64,000 nt of DNA from Bacteroidota bacterium (GTDB taxonomy: Bacteria > Bacteroidota > Bacteroidia > NS11-12g > UBA9320): contig NVWV01000007.1 in assembly GCA_002746305.1 (NCBI GenBank), positions 124,001-188,000 of the forward strand, read 5' to 3'. Of this stretch, positions 1 through 10,530 are shown one piece after another (the first letter of the stretch is position 1; the number at the start of each line of letters is the position of its first letter). The notes beneath the pieces were generated by a model. The model saw only the letters and a program-made list of their open reading frames with translations, was not told where the DNA came from and did no database searches. The translations under genes and the position numbers were made by a program.

Positions 1-60
1 TTAGCTCTGGATAATGGCGTTGTAGTTGCAGACAGGGCTTACAATACCAACTGTAAGTAA
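1..60 (+). CDS. C-terminal fragment of a CDS running in from the left edge (unidentified)
   Basis: Frame 1 is open from base 1: LALDNGVVVADRAYNTNCK then TAA at 58-60. Too short to assign. Confidence 0.3.
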   Translation, partial: LALDNGVVVADRAYNTNCK

Positions 61-191
61 TTGGCTTTAACTTCCACTCACCGATTCTAAATCGCTTTCC
101 ATCCAACCTAAATTATAAGTACTTCTCAATACTTGTCTATAGTTAGATAATAAAGCATTTCGCATTAAAAAATCTATTTTTGTACCACGTT

Positions 192-521
192 ATGATAAAT
201 CTTCGATTCTCAAAACTACCAAAGCACCGTAAATTCAATTATCAACCCGTTTTTTATAACGAGGAGAAGGAGGAATTGCACGCAAGAGTGGATGATATAA
301 AAAGAGAAATGGGAGACCTTCAACACACTGGAGACACAGTAAAAGAAAACATTCGTCGTGCATACAAAGTAAAGCAGCAAGATACTCGTTACGGAACCAC
401 TCCATCTGCCAAGTTCTATAGTTTGAGACTTGTAATTATTGGAATAATATTAGTCCTAGTTTTCTACAAACTTTGGGATTCTGACATCTTAGAATTTATC
501 TTCGGACACTTGAAAAAGTGA
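192..521 (+). CDS. Small membrane-anchored conserved hypothetical protein
   Basis: ORF track; start probably the second Met (MINLRFSK). One C-terminal hydrophobic segment (LVIIGIILVLVFYKLW). Overlaps the start of mutL. Confidence 0.7.
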   Translation: MINLRFSKLPKHRKFNYQPVFYNEEKEELHARVDDIKREMGDLQHTGDTVKENIRRAYKVKQQDTRYGTTPSAKFYSLRLVIIGIILVLVFYKLWDSDILEFIFGHLKK

Positions 522-2314
522 TGTCTGGAATTATTCAACTCTTACCTGAAAGTACTGCAAATCAAATAGCCGCTGGGGAGGTTGTACAACGACCTGCATC
601 AGTGGTAAAAGAATTGTTGGAGAACGCCGTAGATGCTGGAGCAACTATCATAAAATTATTTGTAAAAAACGGTGGATGTACGCATGTACAAGTGGATGAT
701 AACGGTTCTGGTATGAATGCGTTTGATGCTCGAATGTGTTGGGAACGACACGCAACTTCTAAAATTACCAAAGCTGAAGACTTGTACAATCTTCACACTC
801 TTGGTTTTAGAGGTGAGGCTCTGGCTAGTATTGCATCTGTAAGTGAAGTAGAAATGCGGACCAAGAGCGACAGCGAAAATGTAGGTACTCGCATCGTTAT
901 AAACGCAGGTACCGTTGAGCTACAAGAGAATGTAGCCGCTACTCAAGGAACCTCCATCACCGTTAAAAATCTCTTTTATAACATTCCTGCACGCAAAAAT
1001 TTCTTGAAGAGTATTTCGGTTGAAACCAAACATGTTTTTGAAGAATATCAAAGAATCGCACTAGCCTACCCCAGTATAAGTTTTGAATTTTACAATCAAG
1101 ATAAAAACCTGTCAAAACTAAAAGGAGGAACTCTCAAACATAGAATCGTTGACCTTTTCAAGGTAAAAGAAGAGGAACTGATAGAGGCCTCAGAGCAAAC
1201 TGAGATTGTTGGATTTACTGGATTCATTGGCTCACCCAAACTTGCCAAACGTACACGAGGGAATCAGTTCCTTTTTGCCAACGGCAGATTTATCAAGGAC
1301 CACTATCTTAGTCATGCTATAAACTCTGGATACGGTGGTTTACTCGAAGAAAAGCACCACCCATTCTATGTCTTATTTTTGGATGTAGAACCCGGTAAAA
1401 TTGATGTCAATATCCATCCTACCAAGCACGAAGTGAAGTTTGAAGATGGTCGTCATGTATACACGTTACTTCAATCTGTCATCAAGAAAAGTTTGGGTTT
1501 TCATTTTACGATACCTACAGATATTCAATTGAGCAACGCTGTCAATCATAACTCTTCTAACGCTCTCAATCCTCTTAAAACCCACCCCAGTTCATTCACT
1601 ACTTCTTCTCCCAATACACGTTTCAACCCCTTTGAGACCCCCAAACCCCGAACTCCAACAGACTGGGAAAAACTAGATGATTTACTAAACACGCCTATAC
1701 CTCAAACTCAACAACAAAATATATTTAAAGAAACACCGCAATCTCAAGATGTATTGATTGAGATTCAAGAAATATTTCAGGTAGATAATGCCTTCATTAT
1801 CGCAAAAATAGAAAATGAATTATGGGTAATTAACCAGCACAGAGCCCACGCACAAATCCTCTATGAACGCTATACTTCAAATCAACGAATAGCATCACAA
1901 CAACTTCTTTTTCCCAGAACCATAGAATTAGCTAAGGCAGACTTAAATCTTTATTTTGAGATGAAAGATGAGATTAACAAACTTGGTTTTGATACCAGTG
2001 AATTTGGTAAAGATGCCATAATAATAAATGGATTGCCTAGTGAACTTAGTAAAGCAGATGGAACAGACGTTCTTGTTCAAATATTAGATGATTATAAAGT
2101 CAATTTTCAAGATCTTAAAATTGTCAAAAAAGATGCCTTAAGGATTGCCACTGCTAAGAACACTGCCATTAAGGCAGGGAAGGTGCTGAGTCAAGCAGAG
2201 ATGCAAAAACTAGTACATGATTTAATGCTATGCCAACAATATACAAGCAACAACGCCGGTAAGGCCATTGTAGTTAAACTAACAAAAACCAGTTTGGAAC
2301 GTTTTTTTCAATAA
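518..2314 (+). CDS. mutL: DNA mismatch repair endonuclease MutL
   Basis: GHKL motifs IAAGEVVQRPASVVKELLENAVDAGA, DDNGSGM, TLGFRGEALASIASV; C-terminal dimerisation domain. Confidence 0.97.
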   Translation: MMSGIIQLLPESTANQIAAGEVVQRPASVVKELLENAVDAGATIIKLFVKNGGCTHVQVDDNGSGMNAFDARMCWERHATSKITKAEDLYNLHTLGFRGEALASIASVSEVEMRTKSDSENVGTRIVINAGTVELQENVAATQGTSITVKNLFYNIPARKNFLKSISVETKHVFEEYQRIALAYPSISFEFYNQDKNLSKLKGGTLKHRIVDLFKVKEEELIEASEQTEIVGFTGFIGSPKLAKRTRGNQFLFANGRFIKDHYLSHAINSGYGGLLEEKHHPFYVLFLDVEPGKIDVNIHPTKHEVKFEDGRHVYTLLQSVIKKSLGFHFTIPTDIQLSNAVNHNSSNALNPLKTHPSSFTTSSPNTRFNPFETPKPRTPTDWEKLDDLLNTPIPQTQQQNIFKETPQSQDVLIEIQEIFQVDNAFIIAKIENELWVINQHRAHAQILYERYTSNQRIASQQLLFPRTIELAKADLNLYFEMKDEINKLGFDTSEFGKDAIIINGLPSELSKADGTDVLVQILDDYKVNFQDLKIVKKDALRIATAKNTAIKAGKVLSQAEMQKLVHDLMLCQQYTSNNAGKAIVVKLTKTSLERFFQ

Positions 2315-2322
2315 GAAAGTAA

Positions 2323-2946
2323 ATGCAGTTTAGAAGCTCACTTCCTGAAGTAACCAAAAACCTGATTGCTATTAATGTACTCATGCTAGTAGCGACTATG
2401 CTATTGAGGTCTAAGATAGACTTAGTGCATCATCTGGCTTTGTTCAATTATAAATCTGAATTCTTTCAACCATGGCAAATCATAACTCACATGTTTATGC
2501 ATGACGGGATTCGTCATTTGTTATTTAACATGCTAGCATTATTTTTTGTAGGAAGCAGGTTAGAACAAGAATGGGGAGCCAAAAAATATTTGAACTTTTA
2601 CCTTATTACAGGTTTAGGTGCTGTATTACTTCACGGACTAGTGCAGAATTATGAAATTACCCATGATTTAATTGGTGTCAACAGCTATTCCCTAGGAGCT
2701 TCGGGTGCTATCTATGGCCTCCTAGTTGCCTATGGTTTATATTGGCCAAATACGGAATTCCATATCTACGGAATTATCCCTGTTAAAGTTAAATACATTG
2801 TTATATTTTCTATTGCCGTTGCACTGTTCTCTGGAGTAACTGGAGTGAAGGATGGAGTTGGTCATTTTGCTCATTTGGGTGGAGCTTTACTTGGATTTAT
2901 TCTGGTGAAATTTTGGAATAAAAACAATCGAAATTCGTTCTATTAA
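2323..2946 (+). CDS. Rhomboid family intramembrane serine protease
   Basis: GASGAIYGLL catalytic Ser motif, HLLFNMLALFFVG, HFAHLGGALLG catalytic His motif, multiple TM segments. Confidence 0.92.
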   Translation: MQFRSSLPEVTKNLIAINVLMLVATMLLRSKIDLVHHLALFNYKSEFFQPWQIITHMFMHDGIRHLLFNMLALFFVGSRLEQEWGAKKYLNFYLITGLGAVLLHGLVQNYEITHDLIGVNSYSLGASGAIYGLLVAYGLYWPNTEFHIYGIIPVKVKYIVIFSIAVALFSGVTGVKDGVGHFAHLGGALLGFILVKFWNKNNRNSFY

Positions 2947-2949
2947 ATA

Positions 2950-3819
2950 ATGAATGCCTGGGAAAAGATAAAGTACGAATTTAAGAAAGGAGACTCTGCT
3001 ATCCGACAGATTATCATGATTAATCTGGCAGTCTTTATCTTTACCATTTTGGTATCGGCTGTTGCAACAGTATATGCATTTGAAGGTAAAGATTTATTGA
3101 AGTATTTCTACCTGCCAAGTCATGGAGGTACACTTCTAATGAGACCCTGGACTATTATCACCAACATTTTCTTTCATGAAGGATTTTCTCATATTTTTTG
3201 GAATATGCTTATCCTATTTTTCTTAGGTAGAATACTAGAAGATTTTATGAGTTCTCGTAATATCTGGAGAATCTTTTTATTTGGAGGGATTGCTGGCTCT
3301 TTGCTTTTTGTAATTAGCTACAATGTATTCCCTATATTTTCTGAGGCAGTAAGCCAAGCCACATTATTGGGTGCTTCTGGTGGTGTTACTGCTATAGTTG
3401 TTGCCACAGGAGTTTTCTTGCCTAGATACCAAATTAGACCCTTTGGACTATTTAATATTGAGCTCCGTTGGATTGCTCTTTTCTTCGTTTTTAGAGACCT
3501 TTACTCCTTCCCATCAGGGGAGAACCTAGGCGGTATGTTTGCTCATCTGGGTGGAGCCTTATTTGGGGCTTTGTTTATTCTCAACCTGCAAGGAAAGATA
3601 AATTTACCCAGCTTTAACTGGGATCGTTTAAAACCTCGAAGAGCAAGAAAGGTGGTATACTACGAGAAAGACAGCAAAAAGAAGAAAACTGAGAAGAAAA
3701 CGAAACCCAATCAACAAGAAATTGATGCCATCTTAGATAAGATATCTCATAGCGGTTACGACAGTCTATCTAAGGCAGAAAAAGAAATACTCTTCAAGGC
3801 AAGTGAAAAAGGTTCTTAA
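2950..3819 (+). CDS. Rhomboid family intramembrane serine protease (second, tandem)
   Basis: GASGGVTAIV, HIFWNMLILFFLG, FAHLGGALFG; charged Lys-rich C-terminal tail. Confidence 0.92.
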   Translation: MNAWEKIKYEFKKGDSAIRQIIMINLAVFIFTILVSAVATVYAFEGKDLLKYFYLPSHGGTLLMRPWTIITNIFFHEGFSHIFWNMLILFFLGRILEDFMSSRNIWRIFLFGGIAGSLLFVISYNVFPIFSEAVSQATLLGASGGVTAIVVATGVFLPRYQIRPFGLFNIELRWIALFFVFRDLYSFPSGENLGGMFAHLGGALFGALFILNLQGKINLPSFNWDRLKPRRARKVVYYEKDSKKKKTEKKTKPNQQEIDAILDKISHSGYDSLSKAEKEILFKASEKGS

Positions 3820-4849
3820 AAAAATAGTCGATCTCATCAATGCTCTTGCCATTGTAGCATTACTCCTCACCTATCTAGCTCCCTACATAGATCCGCAAGA
3901 CTTTTGGCCAATATCATTCTTTGGTCTTACCTACAAATTCTGGTTAATCCTCAACCTTTCTCTTGTCCTCTTTTGGATAATCCTAAAGCGAAGGAGATGG
4001 ATGTACAACGCTTTCTTCTTGCTAATTGGCTTTCAATTTATCGCTCGAAATATTCAATTTAATTCGGCTACCAAGAGCAATACCGACATTAAAGTATGCT
4101 CTTTCAACACCAATGTACAACGGGTATATAGTGAAGGGAACACCTCCAAAGAAATCAACACTTTTTTGTCTACAAACAAGTATGACGTCGCTGTACTTAT
4201 AGAGTGGTTAGATAAAAAAGGACGTATAGATAAGGATGAATTCCCTCATCAACAGTTCATCCGACTAAATGCTAAAAGAAACAAATACAACTACGGTTTA
4301 CGCTTTGTTTCCAAACACCCAATTATTAACTATGAACGAATAAAGTATACCCATTTCACCAATAACATGGCAGCTTTTTTTGATGTTGAAATTGATGGTG
4401 AAATCATTCGATTCTTTACTGTACACCTACATTCTAATAGTGTATCATCCAAGGACTACCATACCCTAGTAAATGTAGATCTTGGAGATGAATACACAGA
4501 TTATGCTCTCAACTTTGCGAAGCGATTAAAAAAGCAAATACAACGTAGATCTGAACAAACTAAAACGGTAGCCGATGCTATAAACGAAAGTCCCTACCCT
4601 GTAATCATCATGGGTGATTTCAATGATACGCCTCAGAGCTATGCCTACCAACAACTAAAGGAAGGTCGCAAGGATGCATTTATAGAACGAGGATCTGGAT
4701 GGGGTGCTACTTTTTTGAAACCATTTCCTATACTGCGGATTGACTACATTCTCCATGACAATGAACTTGAATGCACTAGTTACAACTGTATTTCGGACAT
4801 CAAATCCGATCATGCTCTTGTAGAAGCTACTTTTAGACTAAACAAATAA
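3803..4849 (+). CDS. Endonuclease/exonuclease/phosphatase (EEP) family protein with N-terminal TM segments
   Basis: Motifs CSFNTNVQR, GDFNDTPQS, SDHALVEATF; two to three N-terminal TM helices. Confidence 0.88.
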   Translation: MKKVLKKIVDLINALAIVALLLTYLAPYIDPQDFWPISFFGLTYKFWLILNLSLVLFWIILKRRRWMYNAFFLLIGFQFIARNIQFNSATKSNTDIKVCSFNTNVQRVYSEGNTSKEINTFLSTNKYDVAVLIEWLDKKGRIDKDEFPHQQFIRLNAKRNKYNYGLRFVSKHPIINYERIKYTHFTNNMAAFFDVEIDGEIIRFFTVHLHSNSVSSKDYHTLVNVDLGDEYTDYALNFAKRLKKQIQRRSEQTKTVADAINESPYPVIIMGDFNDTPQSYAYQQLKEGRKDAFIERGSGWGATFLKPFPILRIDYILHDNELECTSYNCISDIKSDHALVEATFRLNK

Positions 4850-4851
4850 AG

Positions 4852-5496
4852 ATGGAATTTATAGATAAACCTCTGGCAGAATATGCCGAAAATCATACCT
4901 CAAACGAATCAGCTCTTATTTCAAAATTAAATAGAGATACATACGCAAACGTACTTGCTCCTAGAATGTTATCAGGACATTTACAAGGTCGGTTACTGAG
5001 TATGTTCTCGAAGATGATTCAACCCAAAGCTATTTTGGAAATAGGAACATACACAGGATATGCGGCTTTGTGTCTAGCAGAAGGATTGTCCAAAGACGGA
5101 ATCCTACATACCATTGACATCAATGAAGAACTGGAAACTCGTATAAATAAGTTTGTTAGTGAGTCTGATTATGCCAATCAAATAAAACTACATATTGGGA
5201 ATGCTCTTGATATCATACCAAACTTAAATGAAGATTTTCAACTTGTATTTATTGATGCAGATAAGGAGAACTACATCAATTACTATGATCTACTAATTGA
5301 TCGATTACCGAGCGGTGCTGTAATTATTGCAGATAATGTGCTGTGGAGTGGTAAGGTTATTGACCCATCTCAGTTATCCAATGATAAGGATACAAGAATG
5401 TTGGATAAGTTTAACAAGATGGTACAGGAAGATGAAAGGGTTGAAAATATCCTGATTCCGGTTCGAGATGGGATTATGGTTGCCCGTAAAAAATAA
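4852..5496 (+). CDS. Class I SAM-dependent O-methyltransferase
   Basis: ILEIGTYTGYAALCLAEGL SAM motif and VFIDADKENYINYYDLL typical of the O-methyltransferase family 3. Confidence 0.93.
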   Translation: MEFIDKPLAEYAENHTSNESALISKLNRDTYANVLAPRMLSGHLQGRLLSMFSKMIQPKAILEIGTYTGYAALCLAEGLSKDGILHTIDINEELETRINKFVSESDYANQIKLHIGNALDIIPNLNEDFQLVFIDADKENYINYYDLLIDRLPSGAVIIADNVLWSGKVIDPSQLSNDKDTRMLDKFNKMVQEDERVENILIPVRDGIMVARKK

Positions 5497-5562
5497 GTTT
5501 AGTATTGCATAAACTACCCACACTTCAACTCATATTCATCTTATAAGTATAATTTTGCGGCA

Positions 5563-6255
5563 ATGAAATTTGGTGTAATCATATTCCCAGGCAGCAATTG
5601 CGATAACGACCTCATTAATGTACTTCAAAAAGTAAGTGGAGGCACGGTAGAGCAACTTTGGCATAAAGACACAGATCTGAAGGGATGTACCCACATTTTT
5701 GTACCAGGAGGTTTCTCTTATGGTGACTACTTGCGAAGTGGAGCAATAGCTAAACTATCTCCAGTGATGGATAGTGTGAGCACCCATGCAGCGAATGGAG
5801 GATTTGTTATGGGAATCTGCAATGGTTTCCAAATTTTATGCGAAAGCGGACTATTACCAGGAGCTTTACTCAGAAATGAAAAGCAAAAATTTATTTGTAA
5901 AAATGTGCATTTAAAATGCGAAAATACAAACACCTCTATATCGTCTAAGCTTACCGATAAGCCTTGTTATCAGATACCAATAGCTCACGCTGAAGGACGA
6001 TACTATGCAGATGAAGCTACGATAGCTACACTAAATGCCAATGGCCAGATTATCTTTAGATATGCTGATGAAAATGGAATGGTAAACGCCGATAGCAACC
6101 CAAATGGTTCTACTGATAATATAGCGGGTATAGCCAACGAAGGTTTTAATGTATTTGGAATGATGCCTCACCCAGAAAGAGCTGCAAGTGATGTTCTAAG
6201 GAATACAGACGGGCTTGCATTCTTCACTGCACTTCTTGAAAAAGAATTGGCTTAA
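5563..6255 (+). CDS. purQ: Phosphoribosylformylglycinamidine synthase subunit PurQ
   Basis: MKFGVIIFPGSNCDND, GICNGFQILCESGLLPGALLRN nucleophile elbow, MMPHPERA. Confidence 0.96.
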   Translation: MKFGVIIFPGSNCDNDLINVLQKVSGGTVEQLWHKDTDLKGCTHIFVPGGFSYGDYLRSGAIAKLSPVMDSVSTHAANGGFVMGICNGFQILCESGLLPGALLRNEKQKFICKNVHLKCENTNTSISSKLTDKPCYQIPIAHAEGRYYADEATIATLNANGQIIFRYADENGMVNADSNPNGSTDNIAGIANEGFNVFGMMPHPERAASDVLRNTDGLAFFTALLEKELA

Positions 6256-6447
6256 TACCAAATTTTAATTCTTCTTTAAAGGTATCCTTTAGGAGCCTAA
6301 AGTCATCTATTTTACTGGTCAAATTACTTGTTACCAATTGTTTACACTTTAGTGTGATTTATTCTTTATGCTCGGTAACCTGAGTACCTTTTGCGATGAC
6401 AAACAGAATTTTCTATGACTCTACTATAAAAATTACACATCAATAAA

Positions 6448-6480
6448 AAGGCCGCCACTGCAAATTGCAGTGGCGGCCTT
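6448..6480. terminator. Bidirectional intrinsic terminator between purQ and the 1245-aa gene
   Basis: Perfect inverted repeat AAGGCCGCCACTGCAA-A-TTGCAGTGGCGGCCTT between convergent genes. Confidence 0.85.
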
Positions 6481-6502
6481 AATTCCTAAATGAAAAATAA
6501 AT

Positions 6503-9500
6503 TTACTTCTTAATCAACCTTGTTCTCAAGAATTGCTCATTAGACTGTATTTCTATAATGTACATTCCTGGAGCCGCGTCTAAGTTAAATTGGAAGGCAT
6601 TTCCTACTATATTATCGTTGGAATAAACTGCTCTGCCATTCATATCATATACCTTTATTGTGGCATTAGATAGAGACTCTAAATCTACATTTACAAGACC
6701 TGAAGTTGGGTTTGGATATATCACAACATCTTTGAAAAATGCATTGTCTTGGATACTCGCTTTTTGGATAGTTACACAATCCGAAGTATCTGAACATCCG
6801 CCTTTCTTGATTTCAACAGCATAGCTGCCATTGTCAGTTGCTCTGAACACATTAGAAGTTTTTCCTGTTACTATAGCATATCCGTTGTCACAATCTAACC
6901 ATTGGTAAGATGCTCCAACTTCTAAAACAGATTCCATCAAAGGATCTCCAATAGTTATTGATTTATCAATAGTTAAAATTGTCAAATCTAAAGAAACTAC
7001 AGAGTCACAACCAGCTGCGTTTGCCAGTGTGAATGTAGGCGTATTTGTACTTTCTGTATATATTATTCCATCTATCCATGTGTAGCTAATACATTCCGTT
7101 CTGACATCCTTACCTGAACTGCTTTCTAGTATAGTCAGGTTTAAAGTTACGATTGAATCACAACCTGATGCATTGGTAAGTGTGAATGTAGCGGAGTTAT
7201 TATTCTCTGTATAACTACTACCGTCTATCCAAACATATGGGCTGCAAGAAGCTACCACATCTTTACCAAGTGTTCTATAGTTTATGGTTAAGTTCAGTGT
7301 AACAACTGAGTCACATCCATCTACAGTAGTATAAGTATAAGTGTCCGAATTGTTATTGGAAGTATAAATTTTACCGTTTACCCAAGTATAGTTGTTACAA
7401 GCAGATATAATATCAGTGCTTGTTTTGGAGTAATTGATAGTTAAGTCTAAAGAAACTAAAGAGTCACAACCAGCAATATTCATTAGCGTATGCGTAGCTG
7501 AACTATTTGATACAGTATACGTTATGCCATCAATCCATGTATAATTATCACAGGCAGTGATTATATCTGTAGCACTGGATGAGTTATTGATAGTTAAGTC
7601 TAAAGAAACCACAGAGTCACAACCAGCACCATTGGTAATTGTATAAGTAGCGGAATTATTAGAAGATAGGTATGTAACACCATCTATCCATTTATAGCTA
7701 TCACATGCAGTGATTACATCTGTACCTGAAGTTGACTTTCTAATTGTTAAGTCTAGATTAATGGTTGAATCACAACCTGCAGCATTAGCAAGTGTATATG
7801 TAGCAGAATTATTGGAAGATGTATACGTAACACCATCTATCCACTTATAACTATTACATACATCTATCACTTGAGTACTAGAAGTAGACTTTTGAATACT
7901 AAGATCTAAAGTTACTATAGAATCACAACCATCCACATTGGTAAGTGTATATGTTGCTGAATTATTGGAAGATGTATATGTAACACCATCTATCCACGTA
8001 TAACTATCACAAGAAGATTGAATATCAGTCCCCGAGTTGGAATATTTAATTGTTAAATCAAGGGTTACAATTGAATCACAACCAGCAGATGTGGTAAATG
8101 TATCCAGAGCAGTGTTGTTACTGCTTGTATATGTTAGGCCATCTGTCCATCTATAACTGTCACAAGTATTGATTACATCAGTACTTGAAGCTGAGTTGTT
8201 AATTGTTAAGTTCAATATGATTACAGAATCACAACCAGCTACATTGGTATAGGTAAATGAAGCAGAGTTATTACTTGCATAGTAGGTTTTCCCATCAATC
8301 CATTGAAATGAATCACAAGATGACGCTGCATATGTAGTAGAATCTGAAAGAATATCTAGATCCAAGGTTACAGTAGAATCACATCCTACGGCATTCGTAT
8401 ACGTAAATGTTGCTGTAGTATTATCTGTAGTATACGTGTTACCATCTATCCATGTTAGACCGCCACAAACTGCATATGAGTCGGTGCTGCTTGATGAATT
8501 GTTGATGGTAAGATCTAAGTATACCAAAGAATCGCAGTTAGCTGAATTTTGGAATGTGTCAATAGCAGTATTATTATTTGCTGTATAAGTGACACCGTTT
8601 GTCCATACGTAACTATCACAAGCTGTGATTACGTCTGTTGTTGCAGGTGAACTGATTATTAAGTCTAGAGAAACCGTAGAATCACAACCAGCTGCATTTG
8701 TGTAAACAAATGTTGCTGTATTGTTATCACTGGTATAGGTATTCCCATCTATCCAAGTATAGTAACTTCCACAAGCTACTACTTCATCAGTACTAGAACT
8801 AGAATAATTGACAGTTAAGTTCAATCTTACAATTGAATCACAACCTGTTTGACTAGTTAATGTGTATTGGGCAAAGAAGTTAGTAGTTGTATATGTAGTT
8901 CCATCTACCCAAGTATAGCTGTCACACGCATTTATTTGATCTACCGTAAATGACGTATAGTTCATTGTAAGATTTAACGTTACAACAGAATCACAACCAG
9001 CAGTATTCATAAATGTATCTGTAGCTGTGTTATTATTGGTTGAATAGATTACGCCATTCGTCCAAGTAAAAGTATCACAGGCAATTCTAGTATCTACAGA
9101 CCCCATGCTTGTGAAGGTAAGATCCAAGGTTACGACAGAGTCACATCCTGCAGCATTGGTAAAAGTATCAGTGTCAGTATTATTATCCGAAGTATACGTA
9201 ATTCCGTTTGTCCAAGTATAATAACTATTGCAAGAAACAATCTGATCTGTTGTAGGTAATGACGTTATAGTAAGATTAAGAGTTACCACTGAATCACAAC
9301 CAACGTTATTGGTATACGTCACAGTTGCAGTAGTATTACTTGCAGTATAGGTAACACCATTTATCCAAGTATAATAACTATTGCATGCACTAATGACATC
9401 AGTCGTGGCAGAAGTAGAAAGTATGGTAAGATTCAATCTTACTATAGAATCACATCCTGTAGCATTGGTAAGTGTATCTTGAGCGATAAAGTTACTGTTG

Positions 9501-10240
9501 GTATACGTAATTCCATTCCATGTGTAGCTACCACACGCAGTTATTGCGTCTATCGTGGTATTTGATGAGTTGTTAATAGTCAAGTCAAGAGTAATAACGG
9601 AATCACATCCATGTGAGTTCGTTAGGGTTACAGATGCTGTGCTATTACTTGCGGTATAAAAGACTCCATTTATCCAAGTAAAAGTGTCACAAGCAATTCT
9701 TACATCAGTGATGGCATTAGATAAAATGGTAAGATCTAAAGTTACCACTGAATCACATCCTGCAGCATTGATAAAAGTATCAGTTGCAGTATTATTACTC
9801 GCAGTATAAGTAATTCCGTTCGTCCAAGTGTAGCTGTTGCAAGTGCTAACTACATCTGTTCCGGTATTACTGTTAATCGTAAGGTCCAAAGTTACCACTG
9901 AATCGCATCCTGCGACATTGGTAAACGTGTCTGTTGCAGTACTATTACTCGCAGTATAGGTTATCCCATTCGTCCAAGTGTAGCTGTTGCATGTGGTAAT
10001 TACATCGGTTCCAGTATTACTACTGTTAATCGTAAGGTCTAAAGTTACCACTGAATCGCATCCTGCGGCATTGGTAAATGTGTCTGTAGAGGTGGTGTTA
10101 CTGCTGGTATATACTACACCATCAGACCATGTGAAACTGTTGCAAGCAACCTGAACATCAGTGCTAAATGTAGTTGTGCACTGGGCATAAGAGTTCGAAA
10201 AAATGACACATAGAAGTATCATTAAAAAAAGATTTTTCAT
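6503..10240 (-). CDS. T9SS cargo-like secreted protein with about 21 tandem ~50-aa Cys-containing repeats
   Basis: Signal peptide MKNLFLMILLCVIFSNSYAQ; repeats of the form CxSYTWxxGxxYTxxNNTATxTxTNxxGCDSxVxLDLTI; C-terminal sorting domain (VVIYPNPTSGLVNV...LIKK). Confidence 0.93.
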   Translation of the reverse strand: MKNLFLMILLCVIFSNSYAQCTTTFSTDVQVACNSFTWSDGVVYTSSNTTSTDTFTNAAGCDSVVTLDLTINSSNTGTDVITTCNSYTWTNGITYTASNSTATDTFTNVAGCDSVVTLDLTINSNTGTDVVSTCNSYTWTNGITYTASNNTATDTFINAAGCDSVVTLDLTILSNAITDVRIACDTFTWINGVFYTASNSTASVTLTNSHGCDSVITLDLTINNSSNTTIDAITACGSYTWNGITYTNSNFIAQDTLTNATGCDSIVRLNLTILSTSATTDVISACNSYYTWINGVTYTASNTTATVTYTNNVGCDSVVTLNLTITSLPTTDQIVSCNSYYTWTNGITYTSDNNTDTDTFTNAAGCDSVVTLDLTFTSMGSVDTRIACDTFTWTNGVIYSTNNNTATDTFMNTAGCDSVVTLNLTMNYTSFTVDQINACDSYTWVDGTTYTTTNFFAQYTLTSQTGCDSIVRLNLTVNYSSSSTDEVVACGSYYTWIDGNTYTSDNNTATFVYTNAAGCDSTVSLDLIISSPATTDVITACDSYVWTNGVTYTANNNTAIDTFQNSANCDSLVYLDLTINNSSSSTDSYAVCGGLTWIDGNTYTTDNTTATFTYTNAVGCDSTVTLDLDILSDSTTYAASSCDSFQWIDGKTYYASNNSASFTYTNVAGCDSVIILNLTINNSASSTDVINTCDSYRWTDGLTYTSSNNTALDTFTTSAGCDSIVTLDLTIKYSNSGTDIQSSCDSYTWIDGVTYTSSNNSATYTLTNVDGCDSIVTLDLSIQKSTSSTQVIDVCNSYKWIDGVTYTSSNNSATYTLANAAGCDSTINLDLTIRKSTSGTDVITACDSYKWIDGVTYLSSNNSATYTITNGAGCDSVVSLDLTINNSSSATDIITACDNYTWIDGITYTVSNSSATHTLMNIAGCDSLVSLDLTINYSKTSTDIISACNNYTWVNGKIYTSNNNSDTYTYTTVDGCDSVVTLNLTINYRTLGKDVVASCSPYVWIDGSSYTENNNSATFTLTNASGCDSIVTLNLTILESSSGKDVRTECISYTWIDGIIYTESTNTPTFTLANAAGCDSVVSLDLTILTIDKSITIGDPLMESVLEVGASYQWLDCDNGYAIVTGKTSNVFRATDNGSYAVEIKKGGCSDTSDCVTIQKASIQDNAFFKDVVIYPNPTSGLVNVDLESLSNATIKVYDMNGRAVYSNDNIVGNAFQFNLDAAPGMYIIEIQSNEQFLRTRLIKK
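6975..10180 (-). repeat. Tandem coding repeat block, ~150-bp unit, about 21 copies
   Basis: Counted in the translation; the copies between about 9720 and 10110 are nearly identical at DNA level. Confidence 0.85.
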
Positions 10241-10530
10241 TAAAAATAAAGATTAAATTATGTTAAAATATTAAAGTTTTCTAGGAAGGAAAAAAGCTAT
10301 AGTCAATGCCCCCTCTTCGAATTTTCAGTGCAATGGTAGAACTAAATTTTTACGGGAGAGTGACCGGTTATAAAATAATTGCAAAAAATGACATAACTAA
10401 CTTTCAATAAGCAAATTAGTAGCGAAATGGTCCAAGGAAATCCTTCCGAAAGTCCAAAATATGAACAAAAATTAACCTTACTATGTAAGCATATTTCTTA
10501 GAAGATTCCTAAGAGTAGACAAAGCTCCAG

